This document shows, in pieces, positions 40,751 to 50,070 of a stretch of 64,000 nt of DNA. Numbering within the stretch: the first letter of the stretch is position 1; every line of letters starts with the position of its first letter. The notes under the pieces are model-generated. The model was not told where the DNA came from. It ran no database searches and was given only the letters and a program-made list of their open reading frames with translations. The position numbers and the translations under genes are program-made. Source of the stretch: Actinobaculum sp. 313 (GTDB lineage Bacteria > Actinomycetota > Actinomycetes > Actinomycetales > Actinomycetaceae); the NCBI RefSeq assembly GCF_003073475.1, contig NZ_CP029033.1, forward strand, positions 868,001-932,000, given 5' to 3'.

Positions 40751-42354
40751 GTGCTCTAAGTGGTGTCGGCGCGCTAGTAGGTGGGGCCGTTGGAGCCGCC
40801 TTCAGCCTCACCTGGGAGAACATCAAGGACTGGAAGAGTTCTGGTCTTGACACGGCAGTTGATGACCTGATTGCGGCCCGCAAGGACGCCAAAGGTGCGG
40901 GAGACTATATCCTTGCTATCGACGTGTCGACGGGCTGGTCGGGTGTGGGCGCTGAGGCCGCTCAAGAACGACGCAGTGAGCTCGAATCCGCCTGCGAAGT
41001 GTTGCTGGCCAATATCGGCGATCTGCTGGCGGCGACGACCGCTGCGCAAAACGGTGTGGGAGATGTTGAGCTGCTGGTTAATGAGGCGATCTCGAGGGTG
41101 GAGTATTGGGGTTTCAATATCTCTTCTTCGGGAGAAGTCACCGATCCTGATCCAATCGACGCGGCTCCCTCTAGCCCGATAATGCAGCAGGAGAAACTTG
41201 AGCGTGAAGAAGCTCTTGGCACTGCTCGGGAATCGGTCGCTGCTGCACTTACACGAGCGCAGGAAGTTAACTCTGACTACGTCGAGGCTCTGAACAAGGT
41301 GGCCAACGGCGAAGTCAGTGAGGTGGAAGGCCTTGGCGACACTCCGGGTGTCGCTGATACGCCGCCGGTGGCCGCATCAACGGAAGAGGTTGCCGCATGG
41401 TGGAACTCGCTGACTGAGGAAGAACAGCGCTCGATGGTTAAACACAATTATCGTGGGCTTGGAAATCTCGACGGTATACCGGCTTGGGCTCGTCATGAGG
41501 CAAATCTGAAGAAGCTCGACGACGAAGAAAGAGCAGTTAATGCCTTGCTGCCAACCGCTCAAGGTGAGCATAAGAGGGCGCTCGAGCAGCAAAAGGCCGA
41601 GATTGATGCGATTCGGACTGCCCTTGCTAAAGCTGGAGAAGAAGGGCAACTCCTTCTTTACGAAGAAGCGTGGGGTGAGCCGGGTAGTGAACGTGCGCAC
41701 GTCGCTATCTCTGTAGGCGATGTGGACACTGCCGACCACATTACAACCGTTGTACCGGGCATGACGACGACGGTTGAGAGTATGCCCGATAAAGTTGAAG
41801 AGATGCAACGGCTTAAGCAGCATTCGGAGCAGGCTGCTGGTAATGGAGAGACCACTGCGGCGATTATGTGGTTGGGGTACGACGCGCCGCAAAGCCCTCC
41901 AGCTGACTGGTCGGTCGCGGGTACCGATAATGCCAAACGAGGCGGCGACTCGCTGGCATCGTTTGAAGAGGGAATCTCTGATTCGCGGCGGTTAGGCGCC
42001 GGTGATGCGCATATGTCGGTGCTCGGTCATTCGTATGGTTCGACGACATCGAGTTACGGCGTGGCGCAGGTACGGCCCGGTGTCGTTGACGACTACGCCG
42101 TATACGGTTCTCCGGGTACGCTGCCGGGCTATGACATGAATGTTCCGGAAGGACACAAGTATGTGTTGCGAAACTCCAACGATGTGATAGGCATGTTCAG
42201 CGGAGCCCTCGGCAACGAGCCACTGGACGACCCCAGTTTTACGGAGCTCGACGCGAATGATAATTTCTCGAAGCGCGAGCACTCTACCTATCTTGATGAG
42301 GGCTCTACTGCTCTGAACAGTCTGTCAAAGGTCGTAGCAGGAACGGCGGGTTAG
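40747..42354 (+). CDS. DUF1023 alpha/beta hydrolase with N-terminal WXG-like domain (cassette C, intact)
   Basis: The 535-residue product has an N-terminal helical domain with DVSTGWSGVGAEAAQERRSE (a W-x-G turn), a helix-rich middle, and the hydrolase domain with the nucleophile GHSYGST at Ser429 and a C-terminal HSTYLDEGSTALNSL that may supply the His. MSALSGVGALVGGAVGAAFS at the start is glycine-rich but not a signal peptide. It is the only fully intact copy in this locus. Substrate unknown; a phospholipase, esterase or peptidase role is possible. Confidence 0.8.
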   Translation: MSALSGVGALVGGAVGAAFSLTWENIKDWKSSGLDTAVDDLIAARKDAKGAGDYILAIDVSTGWSGVGAEAAQERRSELESACEVLLANIGDLLAATTAAQNGVGDVELLVNEAISRVEYWGFNISSSGEVTDPDPIDAAPSSPIMQQEKLEREEALGTARESVAAALTRAQEVNSDYVEALNKVANGEVSEVEGLGDTPGVADTPPVAASTEEVAAWWNSLTEEEQRSMVKHNYRGLGNLDGIPAWARHEANLKKLDDEERAVNALLPTAQGEHKRALEQQKAEIDAIRTALAKAGEEGQLLLYEEAWGEPGSERAHVAISVGDVDTADHITTVVPGMTTTVESMPDKVEEMQRLKQHSEQAAGNGETTAAIMWLGYDAPQSPPADWSVAGTDNAKRGGDSLASFEEGISDSRRLGAGDAHMSVLGHSYGSTTSSYGVAQVRPGVVDDYAVYGSPGTLPGYDMNVPEGHKYVLRNSNDVIGMFSGALGNEPLDDPSFTELDANDNFSKREHSTYLDEGSTALNSLSKVVAGTAG

Positions 42355-42358
42355 GCAT

Positions 42359-42817
42359 ATGAGCATTTTTGATGAGGATGGCGCAAAGCCTCTTAAAGAG
42401 CGAGTCGATATTGAGACGTCGCAGAGCCAACTGAACCGGGCGCTGAAGGATGCGCGCCTGCGCATTGATGCGGTTTTCGGCCCGTTCGAGTGGACCTGGT
42501 TGGACGAGGAACCTCGCCGTGGTGCCGGGAGCATCGAAAGGAATGCGGGTGTCACCGAAACCGGCACCGCGATCAATAGTCGGCAGGGGATGGTCATTGC
42601 GTCCCCGCTTACGGACAACGACTTCTTCGACGCACTGGACATCGTCAAGGAGGAGGTTGCTCCGTACGGCTTCACCTATCTGATTAATCAGTCGGATGCC
42701 CAGCTGTTCGATTTCTTCCTGTATAACAGGGAAGATGGCGGCCATATCAGTGTTGTCATGAACCGTGAGAACCGCGGCTTTTCCATCGCGTACAGCACCG
42801 GCCACCGGCCGGTGTGA
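42359..42817 (+). CDS. LppA-like protein without signal peptide (cassette C)
   Basis: The 152-residue product begins MSIFDEDGAKPLKERVDIET four bases after the hydrolase stop. Its core (FFDALDIVKEEVAPYGFTYL followed by LFDFFLYNREDGGHISVVMN) parallels the cassette A lipoprotein, but the N-terminal signal and lipobox are missing, so it is predicted cytoplasmic. A cytoplasmic immunity or partner role is only a hypothesis. Confidence 0.6.
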   Translation: MSIFDEDGAKPLKERVDIETSQSQLNRALKDARLRIDAVFGPFEWTWLDEEPRRGAGSIERNAGVTETGTAINSRQGMVIASPLTDNDFFDALDIVKEEVAPYGFTYLINQSDAQLFDFFLYNREDGGHISVVMNRENRGFSIAYSTGHRPV

Positions 42818-43166
42818 TTGCGTGTTCTTTCGGGTCCGAAGTAGTGACACCTGAGAGCTGCGATGGCCTCGCGCCGTCGTGGACCGGCACACTACCGGCA
42901 TGTCTCTTTGAGCGTGTAGCGTGTGTTTCTGCCACAGGCATGTTGAATCACGCGGAAAGCGGCACCGCACAGTCGGGTCTCCGTCCGGATGTCATAGAGT
43001 GGCGGCGCCTTCGTCTGAAGGACTGGCATGTTGCTCTGGTCAGCAACAGTATGAGCGTCTCACGTGTTTTTGGGCGGCGACTACATGGATGGCCTCGCTT
43101 TGTGCCTCCATGCGCGTTGCGGTAGTGTAACTTCAAACTCCTCACCAACCACCCAAAGGAGATGAA
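42818..43166. other. Intergenic stretch before cassette D
   Basis: About 350 bases. An open frame at 42814-43125 has no family features and is probably chance. A strong ribosome site (AAAGGAGATGAA) lies at the end for the 43167 gene. Confidence 0.5.
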
Positions 43167-43625
43167 GTGAGCCGGTACTACATGAATCCGGAAGGAGTCA
43201 CGAAAGCGGCGGGTCGTGCGCATAACGCAGCTGAAAACCTAGCAGAGGTGAAGGTTTTTCTCGGTCTGAATGAGATGCGTAACGCCATGCCTGGAGCGCC
43301 TGCGGCTAGTGCTGCGACTTCCGCGGGTGGTGCTGTTGATTCCTCCCTGCAGGGGTTGGCTATCGCGGTTGACGAATTCGCGGCGGCCCTCGAGCGCACA
43401 CGTGATAGGTTCCTCGCTGCAGACAAGCGCGCTGCCGAACGCATGGCCGCCGTGACTCCGGGTTCTGTCTTGCGGCCTCGGCGTGGCCGTGAGAGGACTT
43501 CTGGAACGGGTGACGCCCACTCGGATGGGTGGGATATTGACAGGAATCCGCGTAACGTGCACCCCGCGCCGTCGGATTCTGAGGAGTTCCGTCGTCATTC
43601 AAAGCCAGGCGATTCGGAGGATTGA
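43167..43625 (+). CDS. WXG100-like small protein with charged tail (cassette D)
   Basis: The 152-residue product starts MSRYYMNPEGVTKAAGRAHN (GTG, AAAGGAG upstream). Residues 1-95 are the helical Ala-rich WXG-like domain (AASAATSAGGAVDSSLQGLA); residues 96-152 are a charged, probably disordered tail rich in Arg, Asp and Ser. It precedes a truncated hydrolase by 10 bases. Confidence 0.65.
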   Translation: MSRYYMNPEGVTKAAGRAHNAAENLAEVKVFLGLNEMRNAMPGAPAASAATSAGGAVDSSLQGLAIAVDEFAAALERTRDRFLAADKRAAERMAAVTPGSVLRPRRGRERTSGTGDAHSDGWDIDRNPRNVHPAPSDSEEFRRHSKPGDSED

Positions 43626-43635
43626 GGAGTTTTCA

Positions 43636-44166
43636 ATGGTAACGTGGAGCGACATTCGGAGGTGGAACAGTGCTGCCTTTCAGCCGGTCCTGGAAGCCCT
43701 GGCCGAAGATCGAAAGCGGGTGCGGCGGGCTCACTGGGAGTTGGAATGCAGCGACACTTCCCGAGACTGGCAGGGAAAGACAGCTGACTTGGCGGCAGTC
43801 AGGCGTGTTCAGCTTCAAGAGCGTTGTCAGGTGCTCGTAGACGCAATCGATGATCTTATCGCGGCCACATCTAAAGCGCAGAGCGGAACGTATGCCGTGG
43901 AACTGGCGGTCATTGAGGCGTGTTCCATAGCAGATCAATACGGTTTCAAGATTCTGGGGTCAGGTCAGGTTACGGACGCCTCCGATGGCCGGGCGCAACC
44001 AACGGAGGACCCGGAGGATTTTCCAAAACATCTAGCCGAACTAACAGCCCGGCTGAACGCTCTTGAGAGGACGCAAAAGGTCGTGGAACTCGCGCTTCAG
44101 AAAGCGGAGAGAGTGGACAGAATGTATAGCGAGGCTCTTGGGAACGCCGCGCAGGGAAGCATTTGA
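43636..44166 (+). CDS. Truncated DUF1023-type protein, N-terminal domain only (cassette D)
   Basis: The 176-residue product (MVTWSDIRRWNSAAFQPVLE) aligns with the first 180 residues of the cassette B and C hydrolases, ending MYSEALGNAAQGSI exactly where the linker to the hydrolase domain begins in the paralogues. No hydrolase sequence follows in any frame. It could be a deletion remnant or a working stand-alone helical protein. The 256-base stretch after it carries no gene. Confidence 0.6.
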   Translation: MVTWSDIRRWNSAAFQPVLEALAEDRKRVRRAHWELECSDTSRDWQGKTADLAAVRRVQLQERCQVLVDAIDDLIAATSKAQSGTYAVELAVIEACSIADQYGFKILGSGQVTDASDGRAQPTEDPEDFPKHLAELTARLNALERTQKVVELALQKAERVDRMYSEALGNAAQGSI

Positions 44167-44410
44167 GGCGGATTTGAGGAGAGATTCAAGGAAAACACTT
44201 CCTGTCATGGGCGGCGCGTCTTTGATCAAAATGGGGGTGGGGCTGAGTCGTAGTCCCGACCTTCACGATGCTTCGGATACGCTTGCAGTCGCACATAACA
44301 TAAAGTCCTCCTCGCACCCTTCCTTGCGCATTGGATGCGCACACCGAACAATTCGCGTATCCACATGCCTGATGGGCCTATGCTGCTGTAACCGGCTAAC
44401 CGGCAAGGGG

Positions 44411-44416
44411 TAGGCT
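44411..44416 (+). promoter_or_regulatory. -10 box of the guaB3 gene
   Basis: TAGGCT lies 6 bases before the GTG start, matching the leaderless geometry of guaB and glmS. Confidence 0.4.
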
Positions 44417-44422
44417 GGTCAT

Positions 44423-45530
44423 GTGAGCGAAGTTGAGATTGGACGAGCGAAGCGCGCCCGACGCGCTTACACCCTGGACGATATCGCCGTTGTCCCTTCA
44501 CGGCGCACTCGCGACGTGCAGGAAGTGACCACCTCCTGGCAGTTGGACGCCTACCATCTGGAGATCCCGGTACTGTCTGCGCCATGGATTCGGTAACCTC
44601 ACCGGAAACCGCTATCGAAATCGGACGCCTGGGCGGCGTCGGTGTGCTCGATCTGGAAGGCCTGTGGACCCGTTACGAAGATCCGCGCCCGCTATTCGAA
44701 GAAATAGCCGATCTCGATCAGCGCAGTTCCATCGCGCGCCTGCAGGAGATTTATGCGGAGCCGGTCAAAGAGGAACTCATCACTGAGCGGTTGAACGAGA
44801 TCCGCGATGCCGGGGTGACCGTGGCGGGAGCGCTATCCCCAGGCCGCACCCAGGAGCTGTGGCGGACCGTCGTCGACGCCGGCGTGGATATCTTCGTTAT
44901 CCGCGGCACCACGGTCTCTGCCGAACACGTTTCCGCCAACCGGGAGCCCCTGAATCTCAAGCGCTTCATCTACGAGTTGGATGTGCCCGTCCTGGTGGGT
45001 GGTGCGGTGACCTACACCGGCGCCCTTCACCTCATGCGCACCGGGGCCGCTGGCGTACTTGCTGGATACGGCGGCGGTGCGGCCTCCGCGAATCGCCGCA
45101 CCGTTGGTATAGCGGCACCGATGGCGACAACGATCGCCGATATTGCCGCCGCTCGGCGGGACTATTTGGACGAGTCTGGCGGGCGCTATGTGCACGTGGT
45201 GGCCGACGGTTCAGTGGGGACCGCCGGGGATGTAGTGAAGGCCATTGCCTGCGGTGCGGATGGCGTTATGCTGGGCACCGCACTTGCGCGTGCGGATGAG
45301 GCACCCGGCCGCGGCTGGCACTGGGGCAGGAAGCACACCATTCACGCCTGCCACGCGGTGACCGGGTACAAGTCGGCACCGCCGGCCCCCTGGAACAGAT
45401 CCTCTTCGGCCCGTCGCACACCGCCGACGGCACCACGAATCTCATGGGCGCACTCCGGCACGCCATGGCGGCCAACGGATATTCCGATGTGAAGGAGTTT
45501 CAGCGCGCTGAAGTTGTCGTTGGCGGCTGA
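44423..45530 (+). pseudogene. guaB3: GuaB3-family IMP dehydrogenase-like protein, two frameshifts
   Basis: The first frame starts MSEVEIGRAKRARRAYTLDD and reaches EIPVLSAP; one C is missing at 44582-44583, after which MDSVTSPETAIEIGRLGGVG continues in the next frame to ALARADEAPGRGWHWG. A second one-base loss near 45327-45330 moves the C-terminus (GTAGPLEQILFGPS, LMGALRHAMAANGYSDVKEF) to a third frame, ending at TGA 45528-45530. With both bases restored the protein has 369 residues, the usual GuaB3 length. The family lacks the IMPDH Cys loop and has been shown to act as GMP reductase in some bacteria. Confidence 0.87.
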
Positions 45531-45617
45531 GTAATGTTGGATGGTGGAAGAGCCGGACAACGTGCACTCGGCCCTTCGACGGCTAGGTACTACCACGACC
45601 TGAGTTAGACGCGAGCG

Positions 45618-46049
45618 CTACCCCTGGTACCGGTAGATATTGGTCTCGCGCTCCACGAAACCGCAGCGGCGGTAGAGGCGGTTGGCGGCTTCTCGCGAGG
45701 GGCGCGATGTCAGATCCACCGACTTCGCTCCGACCTCTTGTGCAAGCGAAACTGCGGCCTCCACCAGCTGTTGCCCCGCTCCCTGACCGCGGGCGTCCTC
45801 GTGTACGACGACGTCCTCGATCCAGGCGCGACGCCCGGTGGGGATATCAAATGTGGCGAGAGTCAGCATGCCGAGAATCTCCGGCGCATCCTCCGAGCGG
45901 AACACAAGCAGATATACGCCTTTCTGCGCCACCATGCTCCGCACATACTCCTCGGAAAGGGGTGGAGTGGAACGAGAGAGCTGGGGGACCAGTCTATTCA
46001 TAGCTGCAGCGAGTTCCGGGGTTGATTCGGTGACGACTTCGACGGACAT
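45618..46049 (-). CDS. GNAT acetyltransferase
   Basis: The 143-residue product has the acetyl-CoA motif VVVHEDARGQGAGQQLVEAA and the terminal SREAANRLYRRCGFVERETN, typical of small GNAT N-acetyltransferases. ATG 46049 has AAAGGAG 6 bases upstream. The substrate is unknown. The frame continues to 46430 without a ribosome site. Confidence 0.85.
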   Translation of the reverse strand: MSVEVVTESTPELAAAMNRLVPQLSRSTPPLSEEYVRSMVAQKGVYLLVFRSEDAPEILGMLTLATFDIPTGRRAWIEDVVVHEDARGQGAGQQLVEAAVSLAQEVGAKSVDLTSRPSREAANRLYRRCGFVERETNIYRYQG

Positions 46050-46462
46050 GAGTCTCCTTTCCTCTGACGGCTCAAGAGTACCGTTTGGCGGCGAGTGCGG
46101 TGGGCGCAAACGACCGACTGCAGCAACTCTGTGAGCAGCTTTGCAACCATCCCACTTTATGTGCACCCACTCGCGCGTCCCAGCCGAGTGGGCGAGTTCG
46201 TCACGGGCGGCAATGCTGCGTTGTGTACCCCTACCCGCGTGGTGTACGTCGAGAAGCCGACGCCACCCCTGCCCGACGTGTATGTGCCCCACCCGCGCGC
46301 TGTGTATCGGCGGGTGTTGCCTGAGTTGCGGCTCAGAGTGGCATGTACCCCTACCTGCGCGGCATGTACAGGCAGGTACATGCGCAAGCGCTGCTACATC
46401 GTCTCCGAAGATGTGGAACAGCCCGTCCATTGCAATATGCGGGTAGGAGCTTCAAACTGCCC
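46050..46462. other. Repeat-rich intergenic stretch
   Basis: About 410 bases without a supportable gene. Variants of CCCCTACCCGCG with GTGTAC nearby recur at about 46227, 46348 and 46460, and GGCATGTACAGGCAGGTACATG (46364 region) has dyad character. Confidence 0.45.
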
Positions 46463-48784
46463 CTACCCGCGCGGCACTCGCTCCAGATCGGCCAGCCAGA
46501 TCGCGTCGGAAGCATCGCTGGGCATGCGCCAGTCGCCGCGCGGCGAAAGCGTTCCCCCGGCACTGACCTTCGGGCCGTTAGGCAGCGTGGAACGTTTGAA
46601 CTGCTGCGAGAAGAAACGCCGATAGAAGAGCTCCATCCAGTGCCGGATGTCCCCGATTTCATAGGCGTGCCTATCTTCCACAGCAATCCCACTCGGCCAG
46701 TTGCCGGCCTCTGCATCCCTCCAGGCATGCCACTGATAGAAGGCGATCTTGGATGGCCGCAGGCCGCAGCGCAGCAGATAGTACAGAGTGAAGTCTTGCA
46801 GTTCGTACGGGCCGATCTTTGCTTGGGTGGACTGGATTTCCTCGCCGGGGCGCGCCGGCACGAGCTCCGGGGAGATTTCGGTATCAAGAATCGACTGCAG
46901 CGTGTCACTGACGGCGTGGTCGAACTGTTTGGAGGAGATGGCCCAGCGGATCAGATGTTGCATCAGTGTCTTCGGTACGCCGGCGTTGACGTTGTAGTGG
47001 CTCATATGGTCGCCGACGCCGAAGGTGCACCAGCCCAGCGCCAACTCCGAAAGGTCACCCGTGCCCAGCACGATGGCGTTATTCGCTCCCGCCAAACGGA
47101 AGAGCATGTCGGTTCGCAGCCCTGCCTGCACGTTCTCGAAGGTGACATCATAGACCTCCTCGCCGCGTCCGAAGGGATGCCCGATGTCGCTGAGCATCTG
47201 CCGCGCACTGGGGCGGATATCAATCTCTTGGAAGGAGACGCCGAGGCTCTCACTTAATCGGTAGGCATTGGACTTGGTGTGATCCGAGGTGGCAAAGCCG
47301 GGCAGTGTGTAGGCGAGGATATCGGTGCGCGGACGGCCCAGTTGGTCCATGGCCCGCGCTGCCACAATCAGCGCCTGCGTGGAATCCAGACCGCCGGATA
47401 CTCCAATCACGATCTTCGGCTGGCCAATGGCGCGTAGGCGCTGGCATAGTGCCGAAACCTGGATGTTGTAGGCCTCGTAGCAGTCCTGATTGAGGGTGGC
47501 GGCGTCGTTGGGCACGAAGGGGAAACGGTCAATAGGCCGCAGCAGGCCGACGTCGTCGTGCGCGGGTGCAAGTTGGAAGCTGATGGTGCGAAATACCGAG
47601 TTCCGCTTGCCACTGGCGGAGTCCTCGCGGTGGACCGCTTCGGTGCGCGAAATGCCGAAGGTTGCGCGATTGTCATCGAAACTGGATTGACGGATACGCT
47701 CCTGCAGCAGGGCGTCGAGATCAATATCGGCGAGGGTGGCATGGGCGCCGTCGGCAAAATGCGGACCGGCAGCCAGCTTTGTTCCCATCTCGAAGATGGC
47801 CGTCTGCCCGTCCCAGGTCAGATCGGTGGTTGACTCGCCCTGGCCATTTCCCGCGTAAATGTAGGCGGCCTTGTAGCGGGCGGCGGAGGAGCCGATCATG
47901 AGCTCGCGGTCATGGGCGCGCCCGATGGTGATAGGTGAGCCGGAGAGGTTGGCGATGATTGTCGCTCCGGCGAGTGAAGCCCGCGCCGCCGGCGGGATCG
48001 GGACCCACATGTCTTCACAGATCTCCACGTGGAAAACGAAACCGTCCACATCCGTGGCGCTGAACAGCAGGTCCGGGCCGAAGGGAACAGACTCGCGTGG
48101 GTAACCGTAACTCAGCGCGTCCGGAACCGGAGCGGGGCGGAACAGAGGCGCGAAAGCACTCGCAGTGCCGGAATCCGGCACATTCGCCGGGACGGAAGCT
48201 GGAACACTTGCCGGGTTGGAATCCGGAACATTCGCCGGGTTGGAATCCGGAACATTCGCCGGGTTGGAATCCGGCACAGCGTATTCGGCCAGTAACGCGT
48301 CCACGCCGTCCGCGGCGCTGATATTGACCCCGGGCAGGGTGATGTAGTTCCCGGCGGTCTGCGCGCCGCTCGCGAAATGGCGCTTCTCGTAGAACTCGCG
48401 GTAGTTCGGTAGATAAGACTTGGGCACGACGCCGAGTACGTGACCGCGGTGTAGCACGACGGCGCAGTTGTAGAGGCGGTTTTCGTGCAGGATCGGAGCG
48501 CCGACGACGATGACGGGGGAGAGGCTCTCCGACTCGGCTCGCAACTGTTCGATGGCTTGCAAGGTGGTGTCGATGAGGATGTCCTGAAGGAAGAGATCAT
48601 CCGCGGAGTAGCCGGTGAGTCCGAGCTCCGGGAAAACTGCGAGCGCCACACCGCGGCCCTCCAAACTGCGGATCAGTTCGGCGCTGCGGCGGGCGTTCTC
48701 GCATGGATCAGCGATTGCGACCGGCAGCGTGCAGGCGGCTACGCGCGCCATTCCCTGAGAGTAGATGGAGTAGAAGTTGCCCAT
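46463..48784 (-). CDS. nadE: Glutamine-dependent NAD+ synthetase with repeat insertion
   Basis: The 773-residue enzyme makes NAD from deamido-NAD, ATP and glutamine. The N-terminal nitrilase domain has Glu53 (FPELGLTG), Lys122 (VVPKSYLPN) and Cys256 (VEICEDMW); the synthetase domain has the PP-loop VIGVSGGLDSTQALI. Lys122 and Cys256 are about 80 residues further apart than in the mycobacterial enzyme. The extra segment (about 168-235) contains repeated VPDSNPAN octapeptides encoded by a 24-bp tandem repeat at about 48185-48280. ATG 48784 is the natural start. Confidence 0.92.
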   Translation of the reverse strand: MGNFYSIYSQGMARVAACTLPVAIADPCENARRSAELIRSLEGRGVALAVFPELGLTGYSADDLFLQDILIDTTLQAIEQLRAESESLSPVIVVGAPILHENRLYNCAVVLHRGHVLGVVPKSYLPNYREFYEKRHFASGAQTAGNYITLPGVNISAADGVDALLAEYAVPDSNPANVPDSNPANVPDSNPASVPASVPANVPDSGTASAFAPLFRPAPVPDALSYGYPRESVPFGPDLLFSATDVDGFVFHVEICEDMWVPIPPAARASLAGATIIANLSGSPITIGRAHDRELMIGSSAARYKAAYIYAGNGQGESTTDLTWDGQTAIFEMGTKLAAGPHFADGAHATLADIDLDALLQERIRQSSFDDNRATFGISRTEAVHREDSASGKRNSVFRTISFQLAPAHDDVGLLRPIDRFPFVPNDAATLNQDCYEAYNIQVSALCQRLRAIGQPKIVIGVSGGLDSTQALIVAARAMDQLGRPRTDILAYTLPGFATSDHTKSNAYRLSESLGVSFQEIDIRPSARQMLSDIGHPFGRGEEVYDVTFENVQAGLRTDMLFRLAGANNAIVLGTGDLSELALGWCTFGVGDHMSHYNVNAGVPKTLMQHLIRWAISSKQFDHAVSDTLQSILDTEISPELVPARPGEEIQSTQAKIGPYELQDFTLYYLLRCGLRPSKIAFYQWHAWRDAEAGNWPSGIAVEDRHAYEIGDIRHWMELFYRRFFSQQFKRSTLPNGPKVSAGGTLSPRGDWRMPSDASDAIWLADLERVPRG

Positions 48785-48868
48785 GAGCTAAGTGTGCCAG
48801 AGTACTCCGACACGGTAGTAATGAGGAACGCCGTGGCAGGCGCAGTGGAAGGCGGGCTGCGGCAGCTC

Positions 48869-49007
48869 GATGCCGCCTGGTTACGGCCCTTGATGCCACC
48901 CGGTTAATGCCCCTGATGCCACCCGGTTAATGCCCCTGATGCCGCCTGGTGATGGCCCTTGACGCCGCGTGGTTACGGCCCCCCGATGCCATCCGGTTAC
49001 GGCCCCT
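48869..49007. repeat. 23-bp tandem array after tetR
   Basis: Six units of 23 (one of 24) bases, each opening GATGCC or GACGCC and containing GGTTAHGGCCC-type cores, fill most of the gap between nadE and the TetR gene. The array ends 9 bases from the tetR stop. Confidence 0.9.
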
Positions 49008-49016
49008 GATGAGGAC

Positions 49017-49613
49017 TCAGCGCATCGCGGGCTGCAGCAGATGTTGCACCAAGGGGCCGTACAGTTTAACCACATCGTCAATATTCAGTGATGTGATGGG
49101 CTGGAGGCGCAGGATGTAGCGGGCGGAGAGCATTCCAAAGATCACGCTGGTCGCGGCGGCCACGCGCCTTTTGGTATGTGGTCCGCTCAGGCGTCGCGCA
49201 ACCGGCGTGATAATCGCTTCGTCAATCCATGCGCGGAAGGTGGTCATAGTTTCGTCGGATGCCAGCACCGAACCGATGAGCAGGCGGGCGGAGTTTTCGG
49301 CGGATGCTTCCTCCCACAGTAAGAGGACCGCCCGCACCACGCGTGCGCCAGCACCTTCCAAATTATCGCCCAGCGAGTCGAGTACCGTGGTGGTCGGGTC
49401 ACGCGGCAGCGACATCGCCTCGCGGAAGAGGCCGGTTTTCCCGCCGAAGTAGTAGGAGATGAGCCCGGGGTCGACGTCGGCTTCGCGCGCGATGTCGCGC
49501 AGAGTCACGGCGGAGAACTCGCGGGTGGCAAACTGGACTTTCGCCACTTCGAGCAGACGCTCGCGTATCTCGCCGCGTGCTGCGCGTGGGCCGCGGGTTG
49601 TGCCGTTTTCCAT
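49017..49613 (-). CDS. TetR-family regulator
   Basis: The 198-residue product has an N-terminal helix-turn-helix (FSAVTLRDIAREADVDPGLISYYF, about residues 32-56) and a helical C-terminal domain. The start MENGTTRGPRAARGEIRERL has AGGAG upstream. It is divergent from the 50071 gene across 457 bases and probably controls it; the ligand is unknown. Confidence 0.85.
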   Translation of the reverse strand: MENGTTRGPRAARGEIRERLLEVAKVQFATREFSAVTLRDIAREADVDPGLISYYFGGKTGLFREAMSLPRDPTTTVLDSLGDNLEGAGARVVRAVLLLWEEASAENSARLLIGSVLASDETMTTFRAWIDEAIITPVARRLSGPHTKRRVAAATSVIFGMLSARYILRLQPITSLNIDDVVKLYGPLVQHLLQPAMR

Positions 49614-50070
49614 CTCCTGTTTCGCCCCTGTTCTTACGTCACCGAGCTGCGGACTCATGTCGATTCTGCAGGCGCTGTTTTGCCGCGTCCAGAGTATGGC
49701 ACCGTGTGAATTCTGCAAGTGCCCCATCTCGTGCCGCGGCGTGGGCGGTGGTTGCAACCGCCGCCTTAGCCTTCGCGTTAACAATACTCCCTCGTACCGC
49801 TTCCATGGCCTTGGCCTCTCCTTCGTAGCCTTCCGTGCCCTCCCAACGACCGCGTCCGAGTCATCGGCCGATATTCCTAGGCCGTTTGTCCCAATATTTC
49901 AACGTTGTAGAGATGTCTTTGGTAGGCGAAGGGCGGTTTTTCCTAGCAGAGTGCGGGTCTGCCAGCGGATGGATTTGAAGTTTCTACGGGGAAGAAATTT
50001 GATGCCCGAAGCCGTACTCTCAAGATATCGGGCAGCTTACCCTGCGCGCCGCTCCACGGAGAGGATGAGG
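49614..50070. other. Divergent spacer between tetR and the activase gene
   Basis: The frame of the downstream gene is open through the whole stretch, but these residues do not look like the conserved protein. No clear operator was found by eye. GGAGAGG (50058-50064) is the ribosome site for ATG 50071. Confidence 0.4.

Noticed and set aside
42814-43125. 103-residue frame overlapping the stop of the LppA-like gene
   Set aside because: No ribosome site beyond the overlap, no family features, and composition like the surrounding non-coding DNA.
48869-49007. CRISPR array at the 23-bp repeats
   Set aside because: Direct tandem units without spacers.
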